Of a stretch of DNA of 64,000 bases, positions 1 to 9,685 are shown piece after piece. The notes beneath the pieces were generated by a model. That model did not search any database. It saw nothing but the letters and a program-made list of their open reading frames with translations, and was not told the DNA's origin. Source of the stretch: Rahnella rivi (GTDB taxonomy: Bacteria > Pseudomonadota > Gammaproteobacteria > Enterobacterales > Enterobacteriaceae); NCBI RefSeq assembly GCF_019049655.1, contig NZ_JAFMOX010000058.1:62001-126000 (forward strand), in the 5' to 3' direction. Both the position numbers and the translations under genes were made by a program. Within the stretch, counting starts at the first letter, position 1, and each line of letters begins with the position of its first letter.

Positions 1-65
1 CTGCCGACACCCATCGCCATCATCACTTCCGGCAGGGTGAATCCGTTGGCACGATGATGAATCAC
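1..65 (-). CDS. ppdB: PpdB-like prepilin protein, 5' end only
   Basis: This is the first part of a minus-strand gene that runs off the left edge of the window. It opens with GTG at 65-63, sharing GTGA with the stop of ppdA, so translation of the two is probably coupled. The visible product carries GFTLPEVMMAMGVG, a type IV prepilin leader: Gly before the cleavage point, Phe after it, Glu at +5, then a hydrophobic stretch. In E. coli ppdB directly follows ppdA, which supports the name. Only about 21 residues are visible, so function rests on the leader and the synteny. Confidence 0.75.
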   Translation of the reverse strand, partial: MIHHRANGFTLPEVMMAMGVG

Positions 66-556
66 TGGCACACACCGATGCCCAGTACAGGCTGATTCTC
101 GCTGCAGATACGCAGCCGCCCTCTGGCTGAGAGCACCACGCGCAAACTTCCGGCGGTATTTTTTAACGTCAGATGCCCTGCCAGTGCGGCATTACGCAGC
201 CCGTAAAAGCCCATCGATTTATCGGTAAAATCGAGCAATTCTATATCCGCTTCGCCGACAGCAAATACTCTGCCACTGGCCGCATGGCAGTCGGCCGGGC
301 GCAGCCCTGCGCCCACGCAACCGGCGGTTCCACCGATGGCCCACAACACGGCGGAGCGATTGTAATTATTGGCTTCGGCCTGCAGGCCATAGAGATATAA
401 ACGTAACTGCTGAGCCTGTTGCTCAAGCTTTAACGCCTGCTGGTAACCTCGCCAGCTGTGCAATCCCCAAAGAGTGCACATTGCCACCAGCGCAACGACG
501 ACCATCATTTCTATCAGCGACATTCCCTGCTCCCCTGAACGTTCGTTTTTTTTCAT
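62..556 (-). CDS. ppdA: Prepilin peptidase-dependent protein PpdA
   Basis: A 164-residue pseudopilin-like protein. It has a short basic N-terminus, the prepilin peptidase site GMSLIEMM with Glu at +5, one hydrophobic N-terminal helix, and a globular C-terminal part with several cysteines (for example GCVGAG, RPADCHA, LRICSENQ) that could form disulphides in the periplasm. The family resembles type II secretion and type IV pilus minor pseudopilins; the specific role of PpdA is not well defined. The gene lies upstream of ppdB in the same direction and downstream of thyA, as in E. coli recC-ppdC-ppdB-ppdA-thyA. Its length is close to the roughly 156 residues of the E. coli protein. Confidence 0.88.
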   Translation of the reverse strand: MKKNERSGEQGMSLIEMMVVVALVAMCTLWGLHSWRGYQQALKLEQQAQQLRLYLYGLQAEANNYNRSAVLWAIGGTAGCVGAGLRPADCHAASGRVFAVGEADIELLDFTDKSMGFYGLRNAALAGHLTLKNTAGSLRVVLSARGRLRICSENQPVLGIGVCQ

Positions 557-766
557 GCGGTCAGGGTAAGCATTTAAATTTTCGGTGCCACAGGCAAAAA
601 ACCTTTCTCCGCGATGCCTTCAGAAGAAAATGTGCAACAAAGCACCCTAAACAAAAATGTTGAGGGGCGTCTCGCAGAAACAATAGTCAGGGCGAAATAG
701 CGGTGGGAATCGTCAGAAAAAAGCGTAGAAAGTGGCGCAACAGAAAGGCGGTACGTCAGAGGGATC

Positions 767-791
767 GCTGCCTGACGCGGGGTCAGGCAGC
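767..791 (-). terminator. Hairpin just after thyA
   Basis: A perfect 10-bp stem (767-776 with 782-791) and a 5-nt loop start six bases after the thyA stop codon. On the minus strand no clear T-tract follows, so it may be a weak terminator or an mRNA 3'-end stabilising stem rather than a strong intrinsic terminator. The rest of 557-797, between ppdA and thyA, shows no gene and probably carries the ppdA promoter. Confidence 0.45.
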
Positions 792-797
792 AGACGA

Positions 798-1592
798 TCA
801 GATAGCGACAGGTGCTTTGATTGCAGGATGCGGGTCGTATCCTTCGATTTCGAAATCGTCGAAGTTGTAATCAAACAGGGAGGCAGGTTTGCGTTTAATA
901 ATCAGTGTTGGCATTGCGCGAGGTTCACGGCTCAGTTGCAGATGCGTCTGTTCCATGTGGTTGTTGTAGAGATGGGTGTCACCACCGGTCCAGACAAAAT
1001 CACCCACTTCGAGATCGCACTGTTGCGCCATCATATGTACCAGCAGCGCATAGCTGGCGATGTTAAACGGCAGGCCGAGGAAGATATCGCAAGAGCGCTG
1101 ATACAGCTGGCAGGACAATTTACCGTTCGCCACGTAAAACTGGAAGAAGGCATGGCAAGGCGCCAGCGCCATCTGATCCAGCTCGCCCACATTCCACGCC
1201 GATACGATGATACGACGGGAATCAGGGTCGCTTTTCAGCTGATTGATAACATTCGTCAACTGGTCAATCTGCTTACCGTCGGCTGCGCCCCAGGCGCGCC
1301 ACTGTTTGCCATATACCGGGCCGAGATCGCCGTTTTCATCGGCCCATTCGTCCCAAATGCTGACGTTGTTTTCACGCAGATAGGCGATATTCGTTTCACC
1401 TTTCAGGAACCACAGGAGTTCATGAATGATTGAGCGCAAATGACAGCGTTTGGTGGTGACCAGCGGAAAACCTTCCTGCAAGTTGAAACGCATCTGATGA
1501 CCGAAAATCGACAATGTGCCAGTACCCGTACGGTCGGCTTTAGGTGTGCCTTCATCGAGCACTTTCTGCATTAAATCCAGATACTGTTTCAT
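798..1592 (-). CDS. thyA: Thymidylate synthase
   Basis: The product is 264 residues, the usual length of the bacterial enzyme. It methylates dUMP to dTMP using 5,10-methylene-tetrahydrofolate in the cytoplasm and is the main de novo source of thymidylate. The active-site cysteine sits in [12 protein letters not shown] near residue 146, and the conserved segment with RRIIVSAWN and the C-terminal [14 protein letters not shown] are present. It begins with ATG six bases after the lgt stop, so lgt and thyA form one transcription unit as in E. coli. No abnormality is seen. Confidence 0.98.
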   Translation of the reverse strand: MKQYLDLMQKVLDEGTPKADRTGTGTLSIFGHQMRFNLQEGFPLVTTKRCHLRSIIHELLWFLKGETNIAYLRENNVSIWDEWADENGDLGPVYGKQWRAWGAADGKQIDQLTNVINQLKSDPDSRRIIVSAWNVGELDQMALAPCHAFFQFYVANGKLSCQLYQRSCDIFLGLPFNIASYALLVHMMAQQCDLEVGDFVWTGGDTHLYNNHMEQTHLQLSREPRAMPTLIIKRKPASLFDYNFDDFEIEGYDPHPAIKAPVAI

Positions 1593-1598
1593 GTTACC

Positions 1599-2468
1599 TC
1601 ACGACAATTGTTTCTGCGGACGACGATATGCCCAGACCATCATAATCAGGCCGATGGCCACCATCGGGATGGACAGAACCTGTCCCATGCTGATGACGCC
1701 GTCGAACAACCCAAGCTGTGCATCCGGCTGGCGGAAGTACTCAACGATAATGCGGAATAAGCCATAACCGATCAGGAATAAACCTGATACCGCACCTATC
1801 GGGCGTGATTTGCGGATAAAGACATTCAGGATGATAAACAGCACGACACCTTCGAGCAGCAATTCATACAGCTGAGAAGGATGACGCGGCAGCACACCGT
1901 ACTGGTTCAGCAGCGGCTGCCATTTAGGATCCGCAGCGGCAATGGCGATATCTTCCTGACGGGAACCCGGGAAAAGCATTGCCCATGGCACATCGGTGGT
2001 CACACGCCCCCACAGCTCGCCGTTGATAAAGTTGCCAAGGCGACCGGCACCAAGACCAAACGGGATCAGTGGCGCGATGAAATCTGCAACCTGGAAGAAA
2101 TTACGTTTGGTGCGGCGGGCGAAGACCAGCATCACAACGATCACACCAAGCAGACCGCCGTGGAAGGACATACCGCCGTCCCACACTTTGAACAGATAGA
2201 GCGGATTGTCGAGGAACAGAGGCAAATTGTAGAAGAATACGTAGCCAATACGGCCGCCAAGGAATACGCCAAGGAAACCGGCATACAGCAGATTTTCAAC
2301 TTCGTCTTTTGTCCAGCCACTGCCCGGTTTGTTCGCACGGCGCACGGCCAGCCACATTGCGAAGACAAACCCGACCAGATACATCAGTCCGTACCAGTGA
2401 AGGGATACCGGTCCGATAGAGAAAATCACCGGATCAAACTGGGGAAACGCCAGATAGCTGTTGCTCAT
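1599..2468 (-). CDS. lgt: Prolipoprotein diacylglyceryl transferase
   Basis: A 289-residue polytopic inner-membrane enzyme that moves diacylglycerol from phosphatidylglycerol to the lipobox cysteine of prolipoproteins, the first step of lipoprotein maturation. Visible family marks are HGGLLG (catalytic His region near residue 103), the Lgt signature [14 protein letters not shown] with the essential arginine, and about seven hydrophobic segments. The length matches E. coli Lgt (about 291). It precedes thyA by six bases. The 181-bp gap to ptsP (2469-2649) holds no gene and probably carries the lgt promoter. Substrates encoded in this window include the lipoproteins at 6968, 23245, 43289 and 59023. 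Confidence 0.97.
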   Translation of the reverse strand: MSNSYLAFPQFDPVIFSIGPVSLHWYGLMYLVGFVFAMWLAVRRANKPGSGWTKDEVENLLYAGFLGVFLGGRIGYVFFYNLPLFLDNPLYLFKVWDGGMSFHGGLLGVIVVMLVFARRTKRNFFQVADFIAPLIPFGLGAGRLGNFINGELWGRVTTDVPWAMLFPGSRQEDIAIAAADPKWQPLLNQYGVLPRHPSQLYELLLEGVVLFIILNVFIRKSRPIGAVSGLFLIGYGLFRIIVEYFRQPDAQLGLFDGVISMGQVLSIPMVAIGLIMMVWAYRRPQKQLS

Positions 2469-2649
2469 CTATCACCACAAATTGTTTATTGTTTTAGCCC
2501 GGTTAGGGGTCAGCAGGAGGCGAATAGTAGCATAAGCCGGAGGTTTTCCGTGGCTACGCCGGGGGAAAAGTTCTGTAAAAAATCGTCTCAGTTTGCCCGG
2601 CCTGAGATGCGGGCTTAAACGACGCGACAGGAAATGCCGCGCCCGAAGG

Positions 2650-4896
2650 TTATTTACCGCCGCGAATCAGTCCGCCTAAACCGCGTCTTTCCATAAATGC
2701 CGCCGTCATGTGGCGTACATCCGTGGTGAAATGGGCCTGTAAAACCCGGCCAGCCAGTTCTTCGGCATCCGCTAAATCGATGCGGCGCAGCAAGTATTTC
2801 ACACGAGCGACACTGCGCCCGTTCATGCTGAGATTACGGTAACCCATGCCGGTCAGCAGCAAGGCGCCCATCGGATCACCGGCCATTTCACCACACAGGC
2901 TGACGTCGAGCCCGATAGCTTCTGCACTGGTGATGATTTGCCTGAGCACACGAAGCATCGCCGGATGCAGGCTGTCATAGAGCCCTGCAACGCGGGTGTT
3001 GTTGCGATCGACGGCCAGCAGGTATTGCGTTAAATCGTTAGTGCCGACAGAGATAAACTCCACTCTTCCGGCCAGCGCAGGCAACATAAAGATCATCGAC
3101 GGCACTTCGATCATCACGCCGATACGCGTGCGTGGCAGTTCGTAGCCGAGTTGCTCCTGCACTTCACGACCGGCGCGATCGATAAGCCTGCGCGCTTCAT
3201 CAATTTCTTCCAGGCTGGTGACCATGGGCAGCAAAATACCAAGATTACCGGTCGCCGCATTGGCTCGCAGCATCGCGCGAACCTGGATCAGGAAGATTTC
3301 AGGTTGATCGAGCGTAATGCGAATACCACGCCAGCCCAGACACGGATTTTCTTCGCTGATCGGCATATAGGGCAGCTGTTTATCGGAGCCGATATCCAGC
3401 GTTCGCAGCGTCACAGGCTTTTGCGGGAACAGCTGCAACATGCCCTGATACTGCGCCACCTGCTCCTCTTCAGAAGGGAAACCGCTTTGCAGCATGAAAG
3501 GAATTTCGGTGCGGTAAAGCCCGACGCCGTCAACGCGGCTGCCAAACAACTTTTCATGATCGGCGCTCAGACCGGCATTGAGCATCACATGCACTCTTTC
3601 GCCACTTTTCAGCGCCGCGGGCTGGTCAACGTCGTCTTCCGCACGCTGGCTCAGTTCCATTTCTTCGCTGATAAGCCGCTTATACTCTGCGACCAGTACC
3701 GGTTCAGGGTCGATCAGCAGTTCGCCGCGATAGCCATCGACAATCAGCTGACGCTGGCTAAGCAGCGCAGGCTGAATATCTGCGCCCATAATGGTCGGCA
3801 CGCCCATTGCGCGCACCAGAATGGCGGCATGAGAGTTGGCCGCACCGTCGCGAACCACTACGCCAGCCAACCGGTCCTGAGGGACTTCGGCTAACAGTGT
3901 GGCGGTCAGTTCATCGGCCACCAGAATGAAGCGTTCAGGCCACTGAGTATTGCCCTGAATTGAATCGTCGAGATGGAAAACCAGACGCTGCCCGAGCGCG
4001 CGTAAATCACTGCCGCGTTCCCGCAGGTAGGTATCCTGCAGGCTGGCAAACTGCGCCGCAAACTCCTCAACCACCTTTTTTACTGCCCATTCGGCCACTG
4101 CGCCCTGATCGATCTGAGCAAACAGTTCACGTTTCAGGCGGGCATCATTGAGCAGGTGGGAGTAGAGATCGAAAATTGCGGCACTTTCTTTTTGTGCGCT
4201 GGCGGTAAAGCGTTTACTGAAACGGCGGAACTCGGCACCGGCATCTTCCAGCGCGCGGGTCAGCCGCTCACGTTCACGTACCGTATCCAGCGTGGATGCC
4301 ATATAGACATGTTCGAGAGAAGGCTGCGAACTGTCCTGCCAGCCGATACCAATCGCCACACCCGGCGAAGCCGCCAGCGCACGCACGCGCGTCTGGCGAA
4401 AACGGCCATAAAGCACATTCAGCTGTGCCTGCGAAAGGATCGCCGCCAGCTGGGTTGCCAGTGTGACTAAAAATGACTCTTCACTTTCATCGAACTGGCG
4501 GTGCTCACGCTGTTGAATAACCAGCACGCCCAACAGCTGTCGACGGTGAATGATCGGCACACCTAAAAAGGATCGGAAAAGATCTTCTTTTACGGCGGGA
4601 ATATATTTAAAGCTTGGATGACTCTGTGCGTCGGCAAGGTTGATAGGTTCAGCCAGGCGGCCAACCAGACCCACGATCCCCTGATCAAACGCAAGCGTGA
4701 CCGTGCGCCCGCGAGGTTTTTTCAAACCTCGCGTCGCCATCAGGTAATAACAACGCCGGTCGTTATCTGCGAGATAAACAGAACACACTTCAGTGTCCAT
4801 CGCCAGGCAGGTTTCATTGACCAGAACGTCCAGCGCATCATTCAGGCTGGCCGCCATTGCTACCTTTTCAACAATTTCTCGCAAACGCGTGAGCAT
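2650..4896 (-). CDS. ptsP: Nitrogen PTS enzyme I (EI-Ntr, PtsP)
   Basis: A 748-residue cytoplasmic phosphotransferase that takes phosphate from phosphoenolpyruvate and starts the regulatory PTS-Ntr relay (PtsP, NPr, PtsN), linked to nitrogen and potassium status. An N-terminal GAF domain (about residues 15-150) is followed by the enzyme I phosphohistidine domain with AANSHAAILVRAMGVP (active His near residue 356) and the PEP-binding barrel with GLYRTEIPFM, LRTLDIGSDK and SVGTNDLTQY. Length agrees with E. coli PtsP. It starts 11 bp after rppH on the same strand, forming the conserved rppH-ptsP pair. No sequence anomaly. Confidence 0.97.
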   Translation of the reverse strand: MLTRLREIVEKVAMAASLNDALDVLVNETCLAMDTEVCSVYLADNDRRCYYLMATRGLKKPRGRTVTLAFDQGIVGLVGRLAEPINLADAQSHPSFKYIPAVKEDLFRSFLGVPIIHRRQLLGVLVIQQREHRQFDESEESFLVTLATQLAAILSQAQLNVLYGRFRQTRVRALAASPGVAIGIGWQDSSQPSLEHVYMASTLDTVRERERLTRALEDAGAEFRRFSKRFTASAQKESAAIFDLYSHLLNDARLKRELFAQIDQGAVAEWAVKKVVEEFAAQFASLQDTYLRERGSDLRALGQRLVFHLDDSIQGNTQWPERFILVADELTATLLAEVPQDRLAGVVVRDGAANSHAAILVRAMGVPTIMGADIQPALLSQRQLIVDGYRGELLIDPEPVLVAEYKRLISEEMELSQRAEDDVDQPAALKSGERVHVMLNAGLSADHEKLFGSRVDGVGLYRTEIPFMLQSGFPSEEEQVAQYQGMLQLFPQKPVTLRTLDIGSDKQLPYMPISEENPCLGWRGIRITLDQPEIFLIQVRAMLRANAATGNLGILLPMVTSLEEIDEARRLIDRAGREVQEQLGYELPRTRIGVMIEVPSMIFMLPALAGRVEFISVGTNDLTQYLLAVDRNNTRVAGLYDSLHPAMLRVLRQIITSAEAIGLDVSLCGEMAGDPMGALLLTGMGYRNLSMNGRSVARVKYLLRRIDLADAEELAGRVLQAHFTTDVRHMTAAFMERRGLGGLIRGGK

Positions 4897-4907
4897 CTCT
4901 TCGCGAC

Positions 4908-5435
4908 TTAGCCTCTTTTACGACGATAAGCGGGCGATGTCTTGGGAAGGGAGATTTCCTGCATCGGCATAATGGTTGTCGAAAACTCTTTCATCACACG
5001 ACGATAAACATCGCGTTTGAATGACACCACCTGACGAACCGGATACCAGAAACTCACCCAACGCCAGCCATCAAATTCAGGCGTGCTGCTGCGCTGCATA
5101 TTGATATCAGCATCGTTACACATCAGTTGCAGCAAGAACCATTTTTGCTTTTGGCCGATACAAACCGGCTTTGTGTCCCAACGCACCAAACGTTTTGGCA
5201 ATTTATATCGTAACCAGTTGCGGGTCGAAGCCAGAATACGCACATCTTTACGGCTCAGACCTACTTCTTCAAACAGCTCGCGGTACATTGCCTGCTCAGC
5301 GGTTTCACCGGGGTTAATGCCACCCTGAGGAAACTGCCAGGAGTGCTGACCGTATCGTCTGGCCCATAACACCTGACCCTGCTTGTCACAGATTACGATA
5401 CCAACATTCGGGCGGTAGCCATCATCATCGATCAC
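4908..5435 (-). CDS. rppH: RNA pyrophosphohydrolase RppH
   Basis: A 175-residue Nudix hydrolase that removes pyrophosphate from the 5' end of primary transcripts and so opens mRNA to RNase E decay. The Nudix box [20 protein letters not shown] is intact, followed by VGL, and the N-terminus [13 protein letters not shown] matches the E. coli protein closely. The start is a GTG codon at 5435, giving Met-Ile-Asp-Asp-Asp; no upstream ATG is in frame. It is the first gene of rppH-ptsP and is separated from mutH by a long intergenic region rich in DnaA boxes. Confidence 0.97.
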   Translation of the reverse strand: MIDDDGYRPNVGIVICDKQGQVLWARRYGQHSWQFPQGGINPGETAEQAMYRELFEEVGLSRKDVRILASTRNWLRYKLPKRLVRWDTKPVCIGQKQKWFLLQLMCNDADINMQRSSTPEFDGWRWVSFWYPVRQVVSFKRDVYRRVMKEFSTTIMPMQEISLPKTSPAYRRKRG

Positions 5436-5534
5436 CGGACTACCTCAATAGCTTAAAATCATAGATGTTGTGATTGTTTCACACTACCAACAGGCGGTAA
5501 ACCACTGGTTAGCGCTGATCCGCACGAATAAAAA

Positions 5535-5932
5535 TGGGATAACTTTCACTTAACAGCAAAGTTATAAACAGATTCTGTTCGACACCCGCGATTTTATTCA
5601 CTTTTTCTGTGGATAGATGTGTGCAGAACTTAAGAGTAAGCAGGGTAAAACTCTCGTGAACTTATCCCCAGCCTCAAAATTAACATTTATAAAATCGTTA
5701 ATAAGCATGGAGTTATAGAGTAAAAACGAGGTTATCACGGGACTAAAAAAGTGAGACAAGTCACATTCGAACATGATCTGGCGAAAGATCCACCAATGAC
5801 GTTTTTATCCACAGCGATCGTCTAAAAGTTGACGTTACCTGCTCTGAAATTGGATAAAACCCGGTCCGTCAAGCCTGTAAATCGAACCAGTGATCGAATT
5901 TACCCAGGGTTATCCAAGAAATCTGTGGATAA
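5535..5932. promoter_or_regulatory. DnaA-box cluster at the DARS2 position
   Basis: The rppH-mutH gap (5436-6131) contains no gene but many DnaA boxes (consensus TTATCCACA). Exact copies lie at 5805-5813 (+) and 5924-5932 (-). One-mismatch copies are at 5608-5616 (TGTGGATAG, -) and 5662-5670 (TTATCCCCA, +), with weaker ones at 5535-5543, 5850-5858 and 5910-5918. In E. coli the mutH-ygdP(rppH) gap holds DARS2, a chromosomal site that turns ADP-DnaA back into ATP-DnaA with IHF and Fis. The facing pair 5910-5918/5924-5932 and the box at 5805 probably form the core. I could not place the IHF and Fis sites. Box sequences are seen; the DARS2 role follows from synteny. Confidence 0.75.
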
Positions 5933-6131
5933 GTAGGGGGAAGATCCTGTTCATTGTCGCCTTCAACAGGTGGTCAACCTGAAAACGGCTTGTGACAAAC
6001 CGGTCAGAAGGGTAAAAAAAATCAAATTAAATCATGCTATTATTCGGCCATCCCACGGGTATAACTTTTTATGCACTGCATTACGCAGGGTGAGTATAAA
6101 ATTTAACCTAATTTCATGAGTGTTGTTTTTT

Positions 6132-6818
6132 ATGTCTATTCCTTTACCTGCAACTGAACCGCCACGTCACGAAGATGCGTTGCTGCATCGCGCGCAGTCG
6201 CTCGCCGGGCATACGCTGGGTGAGCTGGCAGCCCGTGCCGGATTGCCGATACCGGCAAACCTTAAGCGTGAAAAAGGCTGGGTGGGTATGCTGCTGGAAG
6301 TGTATCTCGGCGCGAGTGCCGGCAGTAAGCCGGAGCAGGATTTTGCTGATATCGGCATTGAGCTGAAAACGATCCCCATTGATTCTCAGGGAAAGCCGCT
6401 GGAAACCACGTTTGTCTGCGTTGCCCCTCTGACCGGCAACAGCGGTGTGACCTGGGAGAGCAGCCACGTCCGCCACAAACTGGCGCGGGTATTGTGGATC
6501 CCGGTGGAAGGGGAACGTCAGATCCCGCTGGCCGAACGCCACATTGGCGCGCCTCTGCTGTGGCAACCCACGCAGGAAGAAGATGAGCAACTGCGTCAGG
6601 ACTGGGAAGAGTTAATGGATTTGATCGTGCTGGGCAAAGCCGAAAGCATCACGGCGCGCCACGGAGAATTCCTGCAACTGCGCCCGAAAGCGGCAAACAG
6701 CAAAGCGTTAACCGAGGCCATCGGTGAATTTGGCCAGCCCATTATGACGCTGCCACGCGGCTTTTATCTGAAGAAACGTTTTACCGCAGCGCTGCTGGCG
6801 CATCATTTTCAGCTCTGA
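6132..6818 (+). CDS. mutH: DNA mismatch repair endonuclease MutH
   Basis: MutH nicks the unmethylated strand at hemimethylated GATC sites when activated by MutS-MutL, so directing mismatch repair to the new strand. The motif [16 protein letters not shown] carries the catalytic Asp, Glu and Lys of the family (E. coli D70, E77, K79), and [19 protein letters not shown] and [18 protein letters not shown] are near-identical to E. coli. I start at ATG 6132 ([11 protein letters not shown], 228 residues; E. coli 229); an in-frame GTG at 6120 would add only four hydrophobic residues and lacks support. E. coli ygdQ, normally next, is missing here and a YgdR-type gene follows directly. Confidence 0.96.
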   Translation: MSIPLPATEPPRHEDALLHRAQSLAGHTLGELAARAGLPIPANLKREKGWVGMLLEVYLGASAGSKPEQDFADIGIELKTIPIDSQGKPLETTFVCVAPLTGNSGVTWESSHVRHKLARVLWIPVEGERQIPLAERHIGAPLLWQPTQEEDEQLRQDWEELMDLIVLGKAESITARHGEFLQLRPKAANSKALTEAIGEFGQPIMTLPRGFYLKKRFTAALLAHHFQL

Positions 6819-6967
6819 ATCATCATTTTAAAAATACCGGCACCTTTTATGTCACTTTTAAAAGCCTTTGCTACGCTAGAATGTGATTCTGTCTGGAGTG
6901 TATGAAGTTCGGCTTTGTCACACTTCACGTTCACTACTACGTCGCGTACATAAAAGGAATGACAACA

Positions 6968-7189
6968 ATGATGAAGAAAGCGTTGATGATGACCAGTGCT
7001 GCTCTGCTGGTATTCGGGCTTGCAGGCTGCGCCAGTGACTATGTAATTTCCACCAAGGACGGCAGCATGATCCTGACCGACGGCAAACCGGAGCTGGATA
7101 AATCCACCGGTCTGCTGAGTTATACCGATGAGCAAGGCAACGAACGTCAGATCAATAACGACAATGTCAGCCAGGTCATGAAGCGTTAA
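6968..7189 (+). CDS. YgdI/YgdR-family small lipoprotein (DUF903)
   Basis: A 73-residue lipoprotein. It has a signal peptide [14 protein letters not shown] with lipobox FGLAGC, then a short SH3-like DUF903 domain ([44 protein letters not shown]) very like E. coli YgdR and YgdI. Its function is not known; it should be anchored to a membrane through its N-terminal cysteine. I start at ATG 6968, with AAGGA about ten bases upstream, not at the ATG at 6902, which would put the signal peptide inside the protein. It stands alone between mutH and tas and is followed by a strong terminator. Confidence 0.9.
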   Translation: MMKKALMMTSAALLVFGLAGCASDYVISTKDGSMILTDGKPELDKSTGLLSYTDEQGNERQINNDNVSQVMKR

Positions 7190-7212
7190 GCACATTCTGT
7201 TCCCCGCAATAC

Positions 7213-7239
7213 AAAGAGCCAGTTTTTGCTGGCTCTTTT
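7213..7239 (+). terminator. Rho-independent terminator after the YgdR-like gene
   Basis: Stem 7213-7222 (AAAGAGCCAG) pairs with 7229-7238, with a six-base loop, and runs into a T-rich tail. It lies 24 bases after the stop codon. The rest of the gap up to tas (7240-7368) holds no gene; an AT-rich TATATAG-like stretch near 7305 could be a -10 element for tas. Confidence 0.85.
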
Positions 7240-7368
7240 GCCGTCAGCCCCTTTCCGCCCGCGTTACCGGCACTCTCTGCTACTTCCCCCTTCTGCCAGC
7301 CTTGTATATAGTCAGTTAAGGCATTTTTTTTCTCCGCCTGACATTCTCAGAAGAAAGGAAGACCGGCA

Positions 7369-8409
7369 ATGCAATATCACCGTATACCCCACAGTTCTTT
7401 AGAAGTGAGCTTACTGGGTCTTGGCACCATGACTTTTGGTGAACAAAACAGCGAAGCCGACGCCCATCAGCAACTCGATTACGCCGTCGCCGCGGGCATC
7501 AATCTGATTGATACCGCAGAGATGTACCCTGTTCCGCCACGCCCGGAAACGCAGGGTCTGACGGAAAGCTATATCGGCAGCTGGCTGAAAGCCCGTGGTA
7601 ACCGCGAAAAAATCATTCTGGCGAGCAAAGTCTCCGGCCCTTCCCGCGGCAGCGACAACGCGATCCGCCCGGCGCAGATGCTGGATCGTAAAAATATCCG
7701 CGCAGCGCTGGATGCCAGCCTGAAACGTCTGAACACTGATTATCTCGATCTCTACCAGTTGCACTGGCCACAGCGTCAGGCCAATTTCTTTGGCAAACTC
7801 GGTTATCAGTACACCGAAGAGCAGTCTCCGGTCACGTTGCTGGAAACGCTCGAAGCGCTGAATGAACAGGTTCGCGCCGGTAAAATCCGCTACATCGGGG
7901 TTTCCAACGAAACGCCATGGGGTGTGATGCGTTATCTGCAACTGGCGGAAAAACACGATCTGCCGCGTATTGTTTCCATTCAAAACCCGTACAGCCTGCT
8001 GAACCGCAGTTTCGAAATCGGTCTGGCGGAAATCAGCCAGTACGAAGGGGTGGAGCTGCTGGCGTATTCCAGCCTGGCGTTCGGCACCCTGAGCGGGAAA
8101 TACCTTAACGGCGCAAAACCGGCCAACGCGCGTAATACGTTGTTCAGCCGTTTCACCCGTTACTCTTCACCGCAGGCCGAAGGCGCGGTGGCGGAATACG
8201 TGGCGCTGGCCAAAAAACACAATCTGGATCCTTCTCAGATGGCACTGGCCTTTGTGCGTCAGCAACCTTTTGTTGCCAGCACCCTGCTGGGCGCCACCAC
8301 GCTGGAACAGCTGAAGATCAATATCGACAGCCAGGAGTTAACGCTGGATGCCGACATCATGGGCGAACTGGAAAATATCCATAAGCGCTTCACGATCCCT
8401 GCACCGTAA
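7369..8409 (+). CDS. tas: Aldo/keto reductase Tas
   Basis: A 346-residue NADP(H)-dependent aldo/keto reductase of the Tas subfamily (E. coli Tas is 346 residues). It shows the family marks GLGTMTFGEQNSEADAHQQL, the active-site region LIDTAEMYPVP with Asp and Tyr, ASKVSGPSRG with the catalytic Lys, and LYQLHWPQR with the catalytic His. In E. coli, Tas was found as a suppressor of tyrosine auxotrophy under starvation; its natural substrate is unclear. It is monocistronic, with a good Shine-Dalgarno sequence (GGAAGACC) and a terminator shared with the convergent lplT. Confidence 0.95.
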   Translation: MQYHRIPHSSLEVSLLGLGTMTFGEQNSEADAHQQLDYAVAAGINLIDTAEMYPVPPRPETQGLTESYIGSWLKARGNREKIILASKVSGPSRGSDNAIRPAQMLDRKNIRAALDASLKRLNTDYLDLYQLHWPQRQANFFGKLGYQYTEEQSPVTLLETLEALNEQVRAGKIRYIGVSNETPWGVMRYLQLAEKHDLPRIVSIQNPYSLLNRSFEIGLAEISQYEGVELLAYSSLAFGTLSGKYLNGAKPANARNTLFSRFTRYSSPQAEGAVAEYVALAKKHNLDPSQMALAFVRQQPFVASTLLGATTLEQLKINIDSQELTLDADIMGELENIHKRFTIPAP

Positions 8410-8427
8410 CGCCGGATCTCAGCCATT

Positions 8428-8459
8428 AAAAAAGGGCGCTCAGCGCCCTTTTGTTTTTT
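8428..8459. terminator. Bidirectional terminator between tas and lplT
   Basis: Stem AAGGGCG (8432-8438) pairs with CGCCCTT (8444-8450). It has an A-run on its left side and a T-run on its right, so it can stop transcription both from tas (+) and from aas-lplT (-). Confidence 0.9.
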
Positions 8460-8476
8460 GAGATGACAAACAAGCC

Positions 8477-9685
8477 TCAGGCGTGACGTCGTTTTTGCAT
8501 AATCTGCCAGACCCACAGCGCGGTGATCGCCAGCGCGAAGACCACACCGAAACCAATACCGATCGCCACCACCGGCGCTCCTGCCATCACCACCAGCGAA
8601 TACAGGCCGAGCATCAATAACATGGCGGTATTTTCGCCCAGATTTTGCACCGCAATGGCATTACCGGCACCGACGGAAGCCTTACCGCGATGCTGCAACA
8701 ACGCATTCAATGGCACCACAAAGAAGCCACCGAGAACACCGACCACGATCAGCACGATGTAAGAACTCAGCATACTGGTTTGCAGTGCAAAGACGACCAC
8801 GGCAACACCGATCGCCACGCCCGCAGGCAGACAGCGTTTCACCGTTTCCAGGCGAATCAATTTCGCGGCCGCACCGGCACCAAACACAATCCCGATCGCC
8901 ACCATCGCGTTGAGCAGCGTCGGCGTTTTATTATCGGTAATGCCCAGCGCCACCGGCACCCACAGCACCAGCAGGAAGCGCAGCGTCACGCCCGCGCCCC
9001 AAAACAGACTGGTTCCCACCAGCGAGAAACGGGTTTCACCGTCGCGCCACAACGTGGTGCAGGCAGCGAAAAATGTCCGCGTCATTTTTACCGGATGCCA
9101 GGACTGCCCGGCGCGTGCAGGCGTCAGTTTCGGGATAAACCAGTTCGCCGCCACTGCCGCGCCATAGGCCAGCACACAAATTCCCAGCGCCGCCAGGATA
9201 TTCCAGTCCGCCAGCGCACCGCCCGCCACAGAGCCCAGTAAGATAGCGGCGATGGTAGACGCCTCCATCAGACCGTTGGCTTTTACCAGCTGTTCGCCAC
9301 TGGCGATTTCACCCAGAATGCCGTACTTGGCCGGCGAATACGCGGCGGCCCCAATACCGACCAGCGTATAGCCGAGGAAAGGATTCAGACCGGCACAGAT
9401 AACCGCCGCGCCACCCAGTTTCAGCAGGTTAGCCACCATCATTACCCGCCCTTTGGAGAAGCTGTCGGCGAACTGCCCGACAAATGGCGCGAGAATGATG
9501 TAGGTGGCGACGAAGGCCATCTGTAAAACAGGCTGGCTCCAGTCGGGATAAAGTTGCTGTTTGATCAACGCCAGCGCGGCAAACAACAACGCGTTATCGC
9601 CAAAAGCAGATAAGAACTGCGCCACGATCACCGCCGTCATGCTTTTGGACATCAGCGGCGAGGCCGCCGCTAAAGGTTTACTCAT
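8477..9685 (-). CDS. lplT: Lysophospholipid transporter LplT
   Basis: A 402-residue MFS-type inner-membrane flippase with about 12 hydrophobic segments. In E. coli LplT moves lysophosphatidylethanolamine from the outer to the inner leaflet, where Aas re-acylates it. The N-terminal part ([20 protein letters not shown]) and [11 protein letters not shown] match the family. It begins with an ATG that overlaps the aas stop (ATGA, 9682-9685), so the two halves of the lysophospholipid repair pathway are translationally coupled. In some bacteria they are one fused protein; here they are separate, as in E. coli. Confidence 0.96.
   Translation of the reverse strand: MSKPLAAASPLMSKSMTAVIVAQFLSAFGDNALLFAALALIKQQLYPDWSQPVLQMAFVATYIILAPFVGQFADSFSKGRVMMVANLLKLGGAAVICAGLNPFLGYTLVGIGAAAYSPAKYGILGEIASGEQLVKANGLMEASTIAAILLGSVAGGALADWNILAALGICVLAYGAAVAANWFIPKLTPARAGQSWHPVKMTRTFFAACTTLWRDGETRFSLVGTSLFWGAGVTLRFLLVLWVPVALGITDNKTPTLLNAMVAIGIVFGAGAAAKLIRLETVKRCLPAGVAIGVAVVVFALQTSMLSSYIVLIVVGVLGGFFVVPLNALLQHRGKASVGAGNAIAVQNLGENTAMLLMLGLYSLVVMAGAPVVAIGIGFGVVFALAITALWVWQIMQKRRHA

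Noticed and set aside
5535..5932. DnaA-box cluster as a replication origin
   Set aside because: There is no mnmG, mioC or dnaA neighbourhood and no AT-rich 13-mer array; the position fits DARS2 instead.
6120..6131. GTG start for mutH
   Set aside because: It adds four hydrophobic residues not found in MutH homologues; ATG 6132 gives the expected length.
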